Shown: piece after piece, positions 33,095 to 41,733 of the stretch
How the letters are laid out: the number at the start of each line of letters is the position of its first letter
Numbering within the stretch: the stretch's first letter is position 1
From: Gemmobacter caeruleus
GTDB taxonomy: Bacteria; Pseudomonadota; Alphaproteobacteria; Rhodobacterales; Rhodobacteraceae
NCBI RefSeq assembly: GCF_008271655.1
Contig: NZ_VKKX01000011.1
Coordinates: 62,001 to 126,000 of the forward strand
Length of the DNA stretch: 64,000 nt
Direction: 5' to 3'
Position numbers and translations under genes: made by a program
Notes under the pieces: model-generated
Database searches by the model: none
What the model was told of the DNA's origin: nothing
What the model saw: only the letters and a program-made list of their open reading frames with translations

Positions 33095-35836
33095 ATGGAT
33101 GACGAACTGATCCTGTTGGGCATTCTGGCGGTGCTGGTGGTATTGGCGCTGCCGATCCTGGTCATCGTCCTGTTTGTGCAACTGTCTGGCGCGCGCGGCC
33201 GGATCGCCCGGCTGGAGGATGTGTCGGAACAGCTGATTGCCGAGGTGCGGCGCCTGCGCGACCGGGCCGGCACGGCGGCCGAGCCCGCCCAGACACCGCC
33301 CGTGGCCCCCGCCATGGCCGAGCCGCTGCGCCCCGCGCCCCTCGCGCAGCCCGCCGTCGTGACGTCGGAACGCGCGCCGCCGGTGATCGAACTGTCGCCG
33401 GTGGCGGCCGATCCGGCCTTGCCGCCGGTGGCCGGGCCGGACCGGCTGGCGGGGCTGATGGGCTGGCTGCGCGACAACTGGGTTTATGCGGTGGCGGCCT
33501 TGTCGCTGTCGCTGGCCGGGGTGTTCTTCGTGCAATATGGCATCGAACAGGGTCTGCTGCCGCCGCCCTTGCGGGTGCTGGCCGCGCTGGCCTTCGGCGG
33601 TGCGCTGATTGGTGCCGGGGAATGGTTGCGGCGTCGCTGGGGCGAGGACGGCCCGGTGGGCTATCTGCCTTCGGTTTTCAGCGGGGCGGGGCTGGTCGCG
33701 CTGTTTGCGGGCATCACCGCCGGGCGGCTGATGTATGGGCTTTATGGCCCGGGCCTGACCTTTTCGGGCCTGCTGCTGGTAGCCGCCGGGGCGGTCTGGC
33801 TGGGCTGGCGGCACGGGCCGTTCCTGACGGCGATCGGCCTGCTGGGCGCGGCGCTGACGCCGTTTCTGGTGGATGGCGGCGGCGCGGCGCCCGCCTGGCT
33901 GCTGGGCTATTACCTTGCGCTGAGCGCGGTCGGGCTGGCGGTGGATGCCTGGCGCCGCTGGGGCTGGATCTCGGTGCTGGCGCTGGTGCTTGGGCATCTG
34001 GGGATGTTCGCGATGGTGGCATCGGGCGCCGAGGAGGCTGTCTGGGCCTGGATGCTTGTCGCGCTGGCCCTCGTCACCATCATCCTGCCGCAGCGTGCGC
34101 TGCTGCCCGATCACCCCGGCCCTTCGGTCCTACGGGCGCTGGTGCAGCGATCGCGGCGGCGGAAGACGGCTATGCCGAGCTTTCCGGTCCGGCTGGCGAC
34201 GGGGAACATGGTTGTCGTCGTCGGCGCGCTGGTGCTGCTGCACGGGGGCGGAAGCCTCGGGCTTCTGGGATTTCTGTTGCTGACCCTGCTGGGGCTGATG
34301 ATGCTGCTATGGGCCGAGGGGGCGCGGGGTTTGCGGGATCTGCCGGGGCTGGTGGTGCTGGGATTCTGGGCCAAACTGGGCCTGGCCGAGGGCATGATCG
34401 CGGCCTTCCGCAGGCAGGCCCTGGTTCTGCGCGCGCCGGAAACCGCCGCGCCGGGCACGGTCACGCTGCTTGTGGTGCTGGCGGCCGCACTGTCGGCGGC
34501 GGCGACCTGGCGGTCGCTGCGCGGGGGCAGCCTGATGGCCGCCCTGCTGGCGGTGCTGGCCGCGCCGGTTTCGGCGCTGTTGCTGGAGGCGTTGTGGCAG
34601 CCGGCAGAGGTGCTGGGGCCCTGGCTCTGGGCGCTGCATGTGATGGCCCTGGCCGCGGGTGCGGTGGCGGTGGCGCTGGTCTTTGAACGCGCCGATGGCG
34701 CGCCGGGCCGTCGCAGCGCCTGGGCCACGCTTTCGGCGCTGTCGCTGATCGCCCTGTCGCTGTTCATCCTCACCTCGGCGGCGGCGCTGACGCTGGCGCT
34801 GGCGGTGCTGCTGGTGGCGGCGGTGGCGCTGGATCGCCGCTTTGACCTGCCGGAGATGACCTGGTTCGTGCAGGCGGGGGCGGCGCTGCTGTCCTGGCGG
34901 CTGGTGGCCGATCCCGGCATCGACTGGGCGCAGCAGGCACCGCTGGTGCCGGTGGTGCTGTCCTATCTGGGGGTGGCGGCGGCCTGTCTGGCTGCGCTGC
35001 GGCTGATGCCCGAAGGGCGGGTCTTGCCGCGCGCGGTGCTGGAAAGCCTGGGCCTGTCTTCGGGCGCACTGCTGGTCAATGTGCTGATCCTGCGGCAATT
35101 GCAGGCCGAGTTGCAGGCCGATGGCAGTTACAGCGCCAGCCTGAACGACACGCATTGGGGCGTGGTGCTGCATGCGCTGCCCTGGCTGTTGCTGGCGCTG
35201 TCGCAGCTCTGGCGCGCGGGCGTGGCCTCGGGTCTGGCGCGACTTCTGCGGCTGGGCATCGCGGCGGTGGCCGGGGCGTTGGCGGGGGCGGGGCTGTTCG
35301 CGGCGCTGCTGCCGCTCAACCCGCTATTCGCCGGCTGGGCCGAGGATCCGCTGGGATGGGTGCGCGGGCCGGTGCTGATCGACAGCCTGTTCCTGGCCTA
35401 TGGGGTGCCGGGCCTGCTGCTGATCCTGGCCGCGCCGCGCCTTGTGGTGCTGCCGGCGCGGCTGCGGCTGGCGCTGCGGCTGTTGGGGCTGGGTTTCGCG
35501 GTCGTCTATGTGGCCGAGGAGATCCGGCGCCTGTGGCAGGGGCACTGGATCGGCGGGCCGGGCGTCATGCAGGGCGAGCTTTACAGCTATACCGTCGCGC
35601 TGATGCTGACCGGGGCGGTGCTGCTGTGGCAGGCACTGGCGCGGCGGTCGCCCCTGTTGCGTCGGGTGGCGATGGCGGTGATCGCGCTGACGGTGGTCAA
35701 GGTGTTCCTGTGGGATGCCTCGGGCCTGTCCGGCCTCGTGCGGGTGCTGAGCTTTGCGGGCCTCGGTCTGGCGCTGGCGGGGCTGGCCTGGCTGAACCAA
35801 TGGGCCGGGCGCACGATGTCAGAACCGCGGGACTGA
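33095..35836 (+). CDS. DUF2339 polytopic membrane protein
   Basis: A 913-residue protein: one N-terminal helix (about residues 7-29), a cytoplasmic coiled and Ala/Pro-rich linker (about 45-125, ARIARLEDVSEQLIAEV then PAMAEPLRPAPLAQP), then more than twenty hydrophobic helices to the C-terminus. The DUF2339 signature GWLRDNWVYAVAALSLSLAGVFFVQYGIEQGLL lies near residue 130. Function is unknown. AGAGGG precedes the ATG; a GTG 6 bp earlier is less likely. The 3' end overlaps the convergent truncated-hemoglobin gene by 18 bp. It may be read with ycjX-ycjF, 65 bp upstream. Confidence 0.85.
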   Translation: MDDELILLGILAVLVVLALPILVIVLFVQLSGARGRIARLEDVSEQLIAEVRRLRDRAGTAAEPAQTPPVAPAMAEPLRPAPLAQPAVVTSERAPPVIELSPVAADPALPPVAGPDRLAGLMGWLRDNWVYAVAALSLSLAGVFFVQYGIEQGLLPPPLRVLAALAFGGALIGAGEWLRRRWGEDGPVGYLPSVFSGAGLVALFAGITAGRLMYGLYGPGLTFSGLLLVAAGAVWLGWRHGPFLTAIGLLGAALTPFLVDGGGAAPAWLLGYYLALSAVGLAVDAWRRWGWISVLALVLGHLGMFAMVASGAEEAVWAWMLVALALVTIILPQRALLPDHPGPSVLRALVQRSRRRKTAMPSFPVRLATGNMVVVVGALVLLHGGGSLGLLGFLLLTLLGLMMLLWAEGARGLRDLPGLVVLGFWAKLGLAEGMIAAFRRQALVLRAPETAAPGTVTLLVVLAAALSAAATWRSLRGGSLMAALLAVLAAPVSALLLEALWQPAEVLGPWLWALHVMALAAGAVAVALVFERADGAPGRRSAWATLSALSLIALSLFILTSAAALTLALAVLLVAAVALDRRFDLPEMTWFVQAGAALLSWRLVADPGIDWAQQAPLVPVVLSYLGVAAACLAALRLMPEGRVLPRAVLESLGLSSGALLVNVLILRQLQAELQADGSYSASLNDTHWGVVLHALPWLLLALSQLWRAGVASGLARLLRLGIAAVAGALAGAGLFAALLPLNPLFAGWAEDPLGWVRGPVLIDSLFLAYGVPGLLLILAAPRLVVLPARLRLALRLLGLGFAVVYVAEEIRRLWQGHWIGGPGVMQGELYSYTVALMLTGAVLLWQALARRSPLLRRVAMAVIALTVVKVFLWDASGLSGLVRVLSFAGLGLALAGLAWLNQWAGRTMSEPRD

Positions 35837-36223
35837 TCCTTCGGGGCGCCGCGCCTCGGTCACGCCCATCGACAGCGCCCGGCCGATGCGATGCGCCATG
35901 GCCGACCAGGCCGCGGCGGCATCGGGCGTCTGGGTCCGGGCCAGAACGTCATCGAACAGCGCGAGCCAGCGCGGAAAATGATCGGGCGCCACATCGCCCG
36001 CCTGCCGGTGTGCCAGCATGGGCGAGCCGTCATAGACCCGTTCGCGCAGAATGGCGTTGCGCCAGAACCGGCCGATCTTAGCCTCATGTTCCGGCCAGTC
36101 GCGCACATGATTGGCAAAGACCGGGCCCAGAATCGGGTCGCGGCGAACCTCGGCGTAAAAGGCCGCGACCTGCGCGTCGATCTGGTCGGGGGTGATGGCA
36201 AAGGCGGCGGGAAAGGCGGTCAT
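35819..36223 (-). CDS. Group III truncated hemoglobin
   Basis: A 134-residue 2-over-2 globin of the type-III clade. The N-terminal ITPDQIDAQVAAFYAEVRRDPILGPVFANHV (about 11-40), the distal region WPEHEAKIGRFWRNAIL and the proximal His in APDHFPRWLALFDDVL (about 82) are recognisable. It binds heme and may handle O2, NO or peroxide in the cytoplasm; the ligand is not known from sequence. The start ATG was taken nine bases downstream of another ATG because the AGGA motif spaces better. It overlaps the end of the DUF2339 gene. Confidence 0.85.
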   Translation of the reverse strand: MTAFPAAFAITPDQIDAQVAAFYAEVRRDPILGPVFANHVRDWPEHEAKIGRFWRNAILRERVYDGSPMLAHRQAGDVAPDHFPRWLALFDDVLARTQTPDAAAAWSAMAHRIGRALSMGVTEARRPEGSVPRF

Positions 36224-36322
36224 CGGCGGCATCCTGAAAAGCTGACGGCAGGATGCAGCTTTGGCGCGGCGCCGCCAAGGTGGCAGGGTGACGCGGCGCA
36301 AAGGAAACCGCGCGACATAGCA

Positions 36323-36349
36323 AAAGGCGCGCCGTGGGGCGCGCCTTTC
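36323..36349 (-). terminator. Terminator of the dimethylglycine dehydrogenase-like gene
   Basis: AAAAGGCGCGCC and GGCGCGCCTTT form an 11-bp stem with a GTGG loop, 17 bp past the stop codon on the minus strand and between that gene and the globin. Confidence 0.85.
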
Positions 36350-36365
36350 AGGGAAGTTGGCAGGA

Positions 36366-38867
36366 TCAGCCGTTGACGCGGATGCGTTCGTTCTTCGGGT
36401 CGAAGGGGCTGTCTTCCACCACCACCGCGTCCCATTCCTTGAGCAGCATCTTCACCTTCAGCTTGGTGCCGACCTCGGCCAGTTCGGGGCTGACATAGCC
36501 CATGCCGATCTGCTTGCCGAAGGCCACCGAATAGCCGCCCGAGGTCAGACGGCCGACCTTCACGCCGTCTTTCAGGATGGCTTCCTTGCCCCAGGGATCG
36601 GTGTCGTCCGGCCCGTCGATCAGCAGGGTGACGCATTTCGACCGGATGCCGGTGTCGAGCATCGCCTGTTTGCCGCGGAAATCCTTGGTCAGATCGACAA
36701 AGCGGTCCAGCGCGGCCTCCAGCGGGGTGGCGTCGCGGCCCAGTTCGTTGCCGAAGGCGCGGTAGGATTTTTCCTGACGCAGCCAGTTCTGCGCCCGTGC
36801 GCCCACGCCCTTGAGCCCGTGCTTTTCGCCCACCGACCAGATCAGATCCCACAGGTAGCGGCCGAACTCGATCGGGTAATGCAATTCCCAGCCCAGTTCG
36901 CCCGTATAGGCCACGCGCACGGCGCGGACCGGGCACATGCCCAGCTCGATGTCGCGATAGCTGAGCCAGGGGAAGCGCTTGTTCGACAGCACGGTATCGG
37001 GGTCGGCATCCTTGACGATCTCGCGCAGCAGGGCGCGGGCATTCGGCCCGGCCAGCGCATAGACGCCCCATTGGGTCGTCACGTCGTGAATGTCGATATA
37101 GCCGCCGCCATTGCCCATGAAATCTTCGGCCGATTTCAGCAGGAAATCGCTGTCATACGAGGTCCAGGCGCCGGCGGAGATGATGTAGTATTCATTCTCT
37201 TTCAGCCGGACGATCGTGTATTCCGTGCGGGTGGTGCCCGCATCGGTCAGCGCATAGGTCAGGTTGATCCGGCCCACCGTGGGCAGCTTGTTGCAGGTGA
37301 AATGATCGAGGAACGCCGTCGCGCCGGGGCCCCGCACCAGATGCTTGGTAAAGGCCGAGGCGTCGATGATGCCGACGGTATTGCGCACGGCCTCGGCCTC
37401 GGCCTTGGCATAGGGCCACCAGGCGCCGCGACGGAACGACCGGCTGTCATGGTCGAAAGAGGCGGGCGCGTCTTTCGGGCCATAATAGTTCGGGCGATCC
37501 CAGCCGTTCACCTGGCCGAATTGTGCGCCCATTTCCTTTTGCCGGTCATAGGCGGGGGCGGTGCGCAGCGGGCGGCAGGCCTCGCGCTCTTCGTCCGGGT
37601 GGTGCAGGATGAAGACGTGTTCGTAGCATTCCTCGTTCTTGCGCGCGGCATATTCGGTGGTCATCCACTGGCCGTAGCGCTTGGGATCAAGGCTCGCCAT
37701 GTCGATCTCGGCCTCGCCATTGACCATCATCTGCGCGAGGTAATAGCCCGTGCCGCCGGCGGCGGTGATGCCAAAGCTGAAGCCCTCGGCGATCCACATG
37801 TTGCGCAGGCCCGGCACCGGGCCGACCAGCGGGTTGCCATCGGGGGTATAGCAGATCGGGCCGTTGAAATCGTCCTTCAGACCCACGGTTTCCGAGGTCG
37901 GCAGGCGATGGATCATCGACATGTATTCTTCCTCGATCCGTTCCAGATCGAGCGGGAACAGGTCAGCGCGGAACGATTCCGGCACGTCATAGAGGAAGCG
38001 GGCCGGGGCGTTGCGTTCATAGGGGCCGAGGATCCAGCCGCCGCGTTCCTCGCGGACATACCATTTGGCGTCGGCATCGCGCAGCACCGGGTGTTCGGGG
38101 TTGCCGGCCTTGCGCCAGGCGACAAGCGCCGGGTCGGGCTCGGTCACGATATACTGGTGTTCGACCGGAATCGCCGGGATCTTCACGCCCAGAAGGCGCG
38201 CGGTGCGCTGTGCGTGGTTGCCAGTCGCGGTGACCACATGTTCGGCGATGATATCGAACTTTTCCTCGCCGGCGACCAGCATGCCGCCCTTTTCCACCAT
38301 GCGGGTGCAGGACACGACCCATTCAGATCCGGTCCAGCGATAGGCATCGACCTGGATCTTGCGCTCGATATGCGCGCCATGCTGGCGGGCGCCCTTGGCC
38401 ATGGCCTGCGTCACGTCGGCGGGGTTGATATAGCCGTCCTGCGGGTGGAACAGCGCGCCCTTCAGATCGTCGGTGCGCAGCAGCGGCCAGCGTTCCTTCA
38501 TCTGCGCGGGGGTCAGGAATTCATGGTAGACCCCGGCGGTTTCCGCGACCGAGGAATAGAGCATGTATTCATCCATCCGCGCATCGGTCTGCGCCATGCG
38601 CAGGTTGCCGCAGATCGAAAAGCCCGCGTTCAGGCCGGTTTCGGCCTCCAGCGACTTGTAGAAATCCACCGAATATTTGTGAATATGCGTGGTGGCGAAG
38701 GACATGTTGAACAGCGGCAGCAGGCCCGCCGCATGCCAGGTGGAGCCCGAGGTCAGCTCGTCGCGTTCCACCAGCATGGTGTCCCAGCCAGCCTTGGCCA
38801 AATGATAGGCGATACCATTCCCGACGGCGCCGCCGCCGACCACAAGGGCTTTGACATGGGTTTTCAT
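36366..38867 (-). CDS. FAD-dependent dimethylglycine/sarcosine dehydrogenase with GcvT domains
   Basis: An 833-residue flavoprotein. The N-terminal DAO domain has ALVVGGGAVGNGIAYHLAKAG (residues 7-27) and TSGSTWHAAGLL (about 47-58), where the His is the covalent FAD anchor in mammalian DMGDH. A middle FAO region and C-terminal GcvT plus GcvT_C domains (about 440-820) bind tetrahydrofolate, accepting the formaldehyde from N-demethylation. It would oxidise dimethylglycine or sarcosine from betaine and choline breakdown. No betaine genes adjoin it. The start with GAGGGAG upstream is well placed; the same frame continues for 63 codons upstream without support. Confidence 0.9.
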   Translation of the reverse strand: MKTHVKALVVGGGAVGNGIAYHLAKAGWDTMLVERDELTSGSTWHAAGLLPLFNMSFATTHIHKYSVDFYKSLEAETGLNAGFSICGNLRMAQTDARMDEYMLYSSVAETAGVYHEFLTPAQMKERWPLLRTDDLKGALFHPQDGYINPADVTQAMAKGARQHGAHIERKIQVDAYRWTGSEWVVSCTRMVEKGGMLVAGEEKFDIIAEHVVTATGNHAQRTARLLGVKIPAIPVEHQYIVTEPDPALVAWRKAGNPEHPVLRDADAKWYVREERGGWILGPYERNAPARFLYDVPESFRADLFPLDLERIEEEYMSMIHRLPTSETVGLKDDFNGPICYTPDGNPLVGPVPGLRNMWIAEGFSFGITAAGGTGYYLAQMMVNGEAEIDMASLDPKRYGQWMTTEYAARKNEECYEHVFILHHPDEEREACRPLRTAPAYDRQKEMGAQFGQVNGWDRPNYYGPKDAPASFDHDSRSFRRGAWWPYAKAEAEAVRNTVGIIDASAFTKHLVRGPGATAFLDHFTCNKLPTVGRINLTYALTDAGTTRTEYTIVRLKENEYYIISAGAWTSYDSDFLLKSAEDFMGNGGGYIDIHDVTTQWGVYALAGPNARALLREIVKDADPDTVLSNKRFPWLSYRDIELGMCPVRAVRVAYTGELGWELHYPIEFGRYLWDLIWSVGEKHGLKGVGARAQNWLRQEKSYRAFGNELGRDATPLEAALDRFVDLTKDFRGKQAMLDTGIRSKCVTLLIDGPDDTDPWGKEAILKDGVKVGRLTSGGYSVAFGKQIGMGYVSPELAEVGTKLKVKMLLKEWDAVVVEDSPFDPKNERIRVNG

Positions 38868-39026
38868 GGGCGACTCCCTCGCGCGCTGATGCTTTCGCCC
38901 ATGAATGCCACTAATGCGGCCCGACAACCAAGGTTGCCCGACGCAATGTGGCGAAAAACGACATGCGCTTGCGCGGGAAGGCGGGTTCCCGCCGGCGGGC
39001 CTGAATTTAACGTGACGGGTGCGTCG

Positions 39027-39052
39027 GGAACAACTGGTCGGCGGCGGTGTTT
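39027..39052 (+). promoter_or_regulatory. Possible ECF-type promoter of the PRC-barrel gene
   Basis: GGAAC, 17 bp and GTTT resemble the EcfG-dependent general stress promoter (GGAAC-N16/17-CGTT). PRC-barrel proteins are common targets of that response. Many Rhodobacteraceae lack EcfG, so this is tentative. Confidence 0.3.
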
Positions 39053-39118
39053 CCATCCCGTACCGCAGGGGATGGCGCCGATGCGCCCCGCCTGCCCGAT
39101 GGAAGAAAGGACTGACCG

Positions 39119-39595
39119 ATGAAAACCCTTCTGACCTCGACCGCGCTGCTCCTGGGCCTTTCCGTGGCCGCTGCCGCGCAGACCTCGACCGACACGCCGG
39201 TGATGCCCGCCACGCCCGAGGCCCCGGCGATGCAGCCGGAAACCAGTGCCACCCCGATGCCCGGGGCGACCGCCGAAGTGCCGGCCGAGACGGCTCCTGC
39301 CGCCGGGCAGATGACCACCCTCGCCAGCCTGACCGGCGAGGAGCTGATCGGCACCCGCGTGCAGGGCGCGCAGGGCGAGGATGTCGGCGAAGTGAGCGAT
39401 GTGACGCTGGATGCCTCGGGCGCCGTGGCGTCGGTGGTGATCGACGTGGGCGGCTTTCTGGGGATTGGTGAAAAGCCGGTTGCCCTTGGCGCCGATGACG
39501 TGACGGTCACCCCCGATGCAGATGGCAAGGGCCATGTGCTGAAGGTCAGCATGACCGAAGACCAGCTCAAGGCGCTGCCTGAACATCAGGGCTAA
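39119..39595 (+). CDS. PRC-barrel domain-containing exported protein
   Basis: A 158-residue protein with signal peptide (MKTLLTSTALLLGLSVAAAA), a Pro/Ala/Thr-rich linker (about 22-65) and a PRC-barrel domain (LTGEELIGTRVQGAQGEDVGEVSDVTLD onward, about 70-150), ending in DQLKALPEHQG. Such periplasmic PRC-barrel proteins are stress-induced in related bacteria. AAAGGACTGACCG precedes the ATG. It converges with znuB at a GC-rich hairpin. Confidence 0.85.
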   Translation: MKTLLTSTALLLGLSVAAAAQTSTDTPVMPATPEAPAMQPETSATPMPGATAEVPAETAPAAGQMTTLASLTGEELIGTRVQGAQGEDVGEVSDVTLDASGAVASVVIDVGGFLGIGEKPVALGADDVTVTPDADGKGHVLKVSMTEDQLKALPEHQG

Positions 39596-39616
39596 CAGGC
39601 GCAAACTGCGTGACGG

Positions 39617-39641
39617 GCCGGGGCGGTTCAGCCGCCCCGGC
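39617..39641. terminator. Hairpin between PRC-barrel gene and znuB
   Basis: GCCGGGGCGG and CCGCCCCGGC make a perfect 10-bp stem around TTCAG, and the znuB stop codon lies in the loop. It lacks a T run but sits where both transcripts meet. Confidence 0.6.
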
Positions 39642-40422
39642 GCAATGCCCCGAGGCTGACCGACAGCGCGAAGGCCAGCGCCGCCACCGCGACGATCGAC
39701 GGGCCGGCCGGCGTGTCGGCGCCCAGCGACAGGCCCAGCCCACCCAGCACCGCCGCAGCGCCGACCAGCGCGGCCAGCACTGCCATGGTTTCGGGGCTGC
39801 GGGCCAGGCCGCGCGCGGTTGCGGCCGGGATGATCAGCATCGCCGCGATCAGCAACGCGCCCACCACCTTCAGCGCCACCGCCACGGTCAGCGCCAGCGC
39901 CAGGGTGAGGATCAGCCGCTCCCGATCCGGGTTGAGGCCAGATGCGGCGGCCAGATCCTCGTTCAGCGTGGCGGTCAGCAGCGCCGACCAGCGCCACAGT
40001 ATCAGGCCCAGCACCAGCGCGGCACCGCCCCAGATGAAGGCCAGATCGGCCTTCGAGACCGCCAGAATATCGCCGAACAGCCAGGTCGACAGATCGCCCC
40101 GCGCGCCGGGAACAAAGCTGACCGCCACGAGGCCGACCGCCAGCGCGGCATGGGCCAGCACGCCCAGCGTGGTATCCATCGCCCAGCCGCGCGCCGCCAG
40201 CGTCGCGACCGTGACCGCCATCGCCAGCGCGACGGCCAGTGTGCCGAGCCCCACCGGCAGGTCCAGCGCCAGTGCCAGCGCCACGCCCAGAATGGCGGCA
40301 TGCGAGGTGGCGTCGCCGAAATAGGCCATGCGCCGCCACACCACGAAAGACCCCAGCGGACCCGCCGCCAGCGCCACGCCGATGCCCGCCAGCGCGGCCC
40401 GGATCAGGAAATCGTCAAACAT
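39628..40422 (-). CDS. znuB: Zinc ABC transporter permease
   Basis: A 264-residue inner-membrane permease with about eight hydrophobic helices and family motifs GIGVALAAGPLGSFVVWRRMAYFGDATSHAA (about 14-45) and VGALLIAAMLIIPAATARGLA. It moves zinc brought by ZnuA across the membrane. The ATG at 40422 gives the family N-terminus MFDDFLIRAALAG; it overlaps the znuC stop by 8 nt. It is the last gene of zur-znuC-znuB. Confidence 0.94.
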   Translation of the reverse strand: MFDDFLIRAALAGIGVALAAGPLGSFVVWRRMAYFGDATSHAAILGVALALALDLPVGLGTLAVALAMAVTVATLAARGWAMDTTLGVLAHAALAVGLVAVSFVPGARGDLSTWLFGDILAVSKADLAFIWGGAALVLGLILWRWSALLTATLNEDLAAASGLNPDRERLILTLALALTVAVALKVVGALLIAAMLIIPAATARGLARSPETMAVLAALVGAAAVLGGLGLSLGADTPAGPSIVAVAALAFALSVSLGALRRGG

Positions 40423-41194
40423 GGTCCTGCTCGTGATCATGATGGGGGTGGTCGTGCCCATGGCTGTGCCCGTGGTCATGCGTGTGATCGTGGTCATGAT
40501 CGTGCTGATACAGCGCCAGCGCCCCTTTGGTGCCCAGCCCGAACAGCGCCCGGTATTCCGGCGCCGAGGACACCACGCGCGGTGTGCCTTCGCAGCAGAT
40601 ATGACCGTTGAGGCAGATCACCCGGTCCGACGCGCTCATCACCACATGAAGGTCATGGCTGACCATCAGCACGGCCGCGCCGCTGTCGCGGCGCACCTCG
40701 TCGATCAGCTGGTAAAAGGCTGCCTCGCCGGGCTGGTCAAGGCCCTGGGTCGGCTCGTCCAGCACCAGAAGATCGGGCCGGGTCAGCAGGGCGCGGGCCA
40801 GCAGGACGCGCTGCAACTGCCCGCCCGACAGGCCGGTCATCGGCCGCTCTGCCACCTCGGGCACGCCGACACGGGCCAGCATGGCGTCGGTATCGGCCCG
40901 GTCGTGGCGCAGGGGCAGCGACAGGAAACGCCGCGCGGTCAGCGGCATCGTCCGGTCGATATGGAGCTTTTGCGGCATATAGCCCAGCCGCAGCCCCGCG
41001 CGCCGCATCACCTTGCCACGGGTGATCGGCACAATCCCCAGCAGCGCGCGCAGCAGCGTCGATTTGCCCGACCCGTTCGGGCCCAGAATGGTGACGATCT
41101 CACCCGGCGCGACCTGAAGCGAAATGTCGTGCAGCACCTCTTGCGTGCCCAGTTGCACGCAGATGTGCCGCGCCTCGATCAGGGCGGCGGTCAT
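40415..41194 (-). CDS. znuC: Zinc ABC transporter ATP-binding protein
   Basis: A 259-residue ABC ATPase. Walker A GPNGSGKST (about 40-48), the Q loop, the signature LSGGQLQRV, Walker B LLVLDEPTQGLDQ and the His switch SHDLHVV are intact. The C-terminal tail is His/Asp-rich (HDHDHDHTHDHGHSHGHD), a zinc-binding feature of ZnuC from these bacteria. Its start overlaps the zur stop in ATGA form. Confidence 0.95.
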   Translation of the reverse strand: MTAALIEARHICVQLGTQEVLHDISLQVAPGEIVTILGPNGSGKSTLLRALLGIVPITRGKVMRRAGLRLGYMPQKLHIDRTMPLTARRFLSLPLRHDRADTDAMLARVGVPEVAERPMTGLSGGQLQRVLLARALLTRPDLLVLDEPTQGLDQPGEAAFYQLIDEVRRDSGAAVLMVSHDLHVVMSASDRVICLNGHICCEGTPRVVSSAPEYRALFGLGTKGALALYQHDHDHDHTHDHGHSHGHDHPHHDHEQDHV

Positions 41195-41664
41195 GCGGCA
41201 CCCTGGCAATTGGGGCAAAGGCCAAGCGCCTCGATGCTGGCGCGTTCGACGACAAAGCCCAGTTCGGCCGCGGCGGTGTCCAATGCGGCCCGCACCGGGG
41301 CGACAGGGGCCTCGGCCACGGTGTCGCAGGCGCGGCAGATCAGAAAGGCGGGCGCATGGGCCTCGCCGGCATGCATGCAGGCGGTAAAGGCATTGAGCCG
41401 CTGGATGCGATGCGCCAGCCCCTGTTCCACCAGGAAATCCAGCGCGCGATAGGCCACTGGCGGCTGGTTGCCAAAGCCCTCGGCGCTCAGCCGCTCCAGC
41501 ACGTCATACGCGCCCAGGGCGCGATGCGATTCCAGCAACAGTTCCAGCACGCGCCGCCGCACCGGGGTCAGCCGGGCGCCGCGTTCGGCCATCAGGGCCT
41601 CGGCCCGGGTCAGGCTGTCACCGCAGCAATGGCTGTGGTCGTGATGTTCAAAGGTCGGGTGCAT
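41191..41664 (-). CDS. zur: Zinc uptake regulator, Fur family
   Basis: A 157-residue repressor. The N-terminus MHPTFEHHDHSHCCG is rich in His and Cys. The winged helix follows (RRRVLELLLESHRALGAYDVLERLS, about 36-60). Structural zinc ligands are the two CxxC pairs, CRAC (about 110) and CPNC (about 150). It senses zinc and represses the divergent znuA and its own operon through the dyad in the 70-bp spacer. Confidence 0.94.
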   Translation of the reverse strand: MHPTFEHHDHSHCCGDSLTRAEALMAERGARLTPVRRRVLELLLESHRALGAYDVLERLSAEGFGNQPPVAYRALDFLVEQGLAHRIQRLNAFTACMHAGEAHAPAFLICRACDTVAEAPVAPVRAALDTAAAELGFVVERASIEALGLCPNCQGAA

Positions 41665-41679
41665 GGCCGCCTCTTGACG

Positions 41680-41694
41680 TGTTATGATATTACA
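41680..41694. promoter_or_regulatory. Candidate Zur box between zur and znuA
   Basis: TGTTATGATATTACA in the 69-bp divergent gap is an imperfect dyad related to alphaproteobacterial Zur boxes (TGTTAT...ATAACA). It overlaps a TTGACG -35-like element of the znuA side. Confidence 0.7.
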
Positions 41695-41733
41695 TACTAG
41701 ATGCCGGCATCCGAAAACGAAAGGGGCATCGCG

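Noticed and set aside
36357-39122. 921-codon plus-strand open frame opposite the dimethylglycine dehydrogenase gene
   Set aside because: The minus strand encodes a complete, motif-bearing flavoprotein; the plus frame has no motif and poor start.
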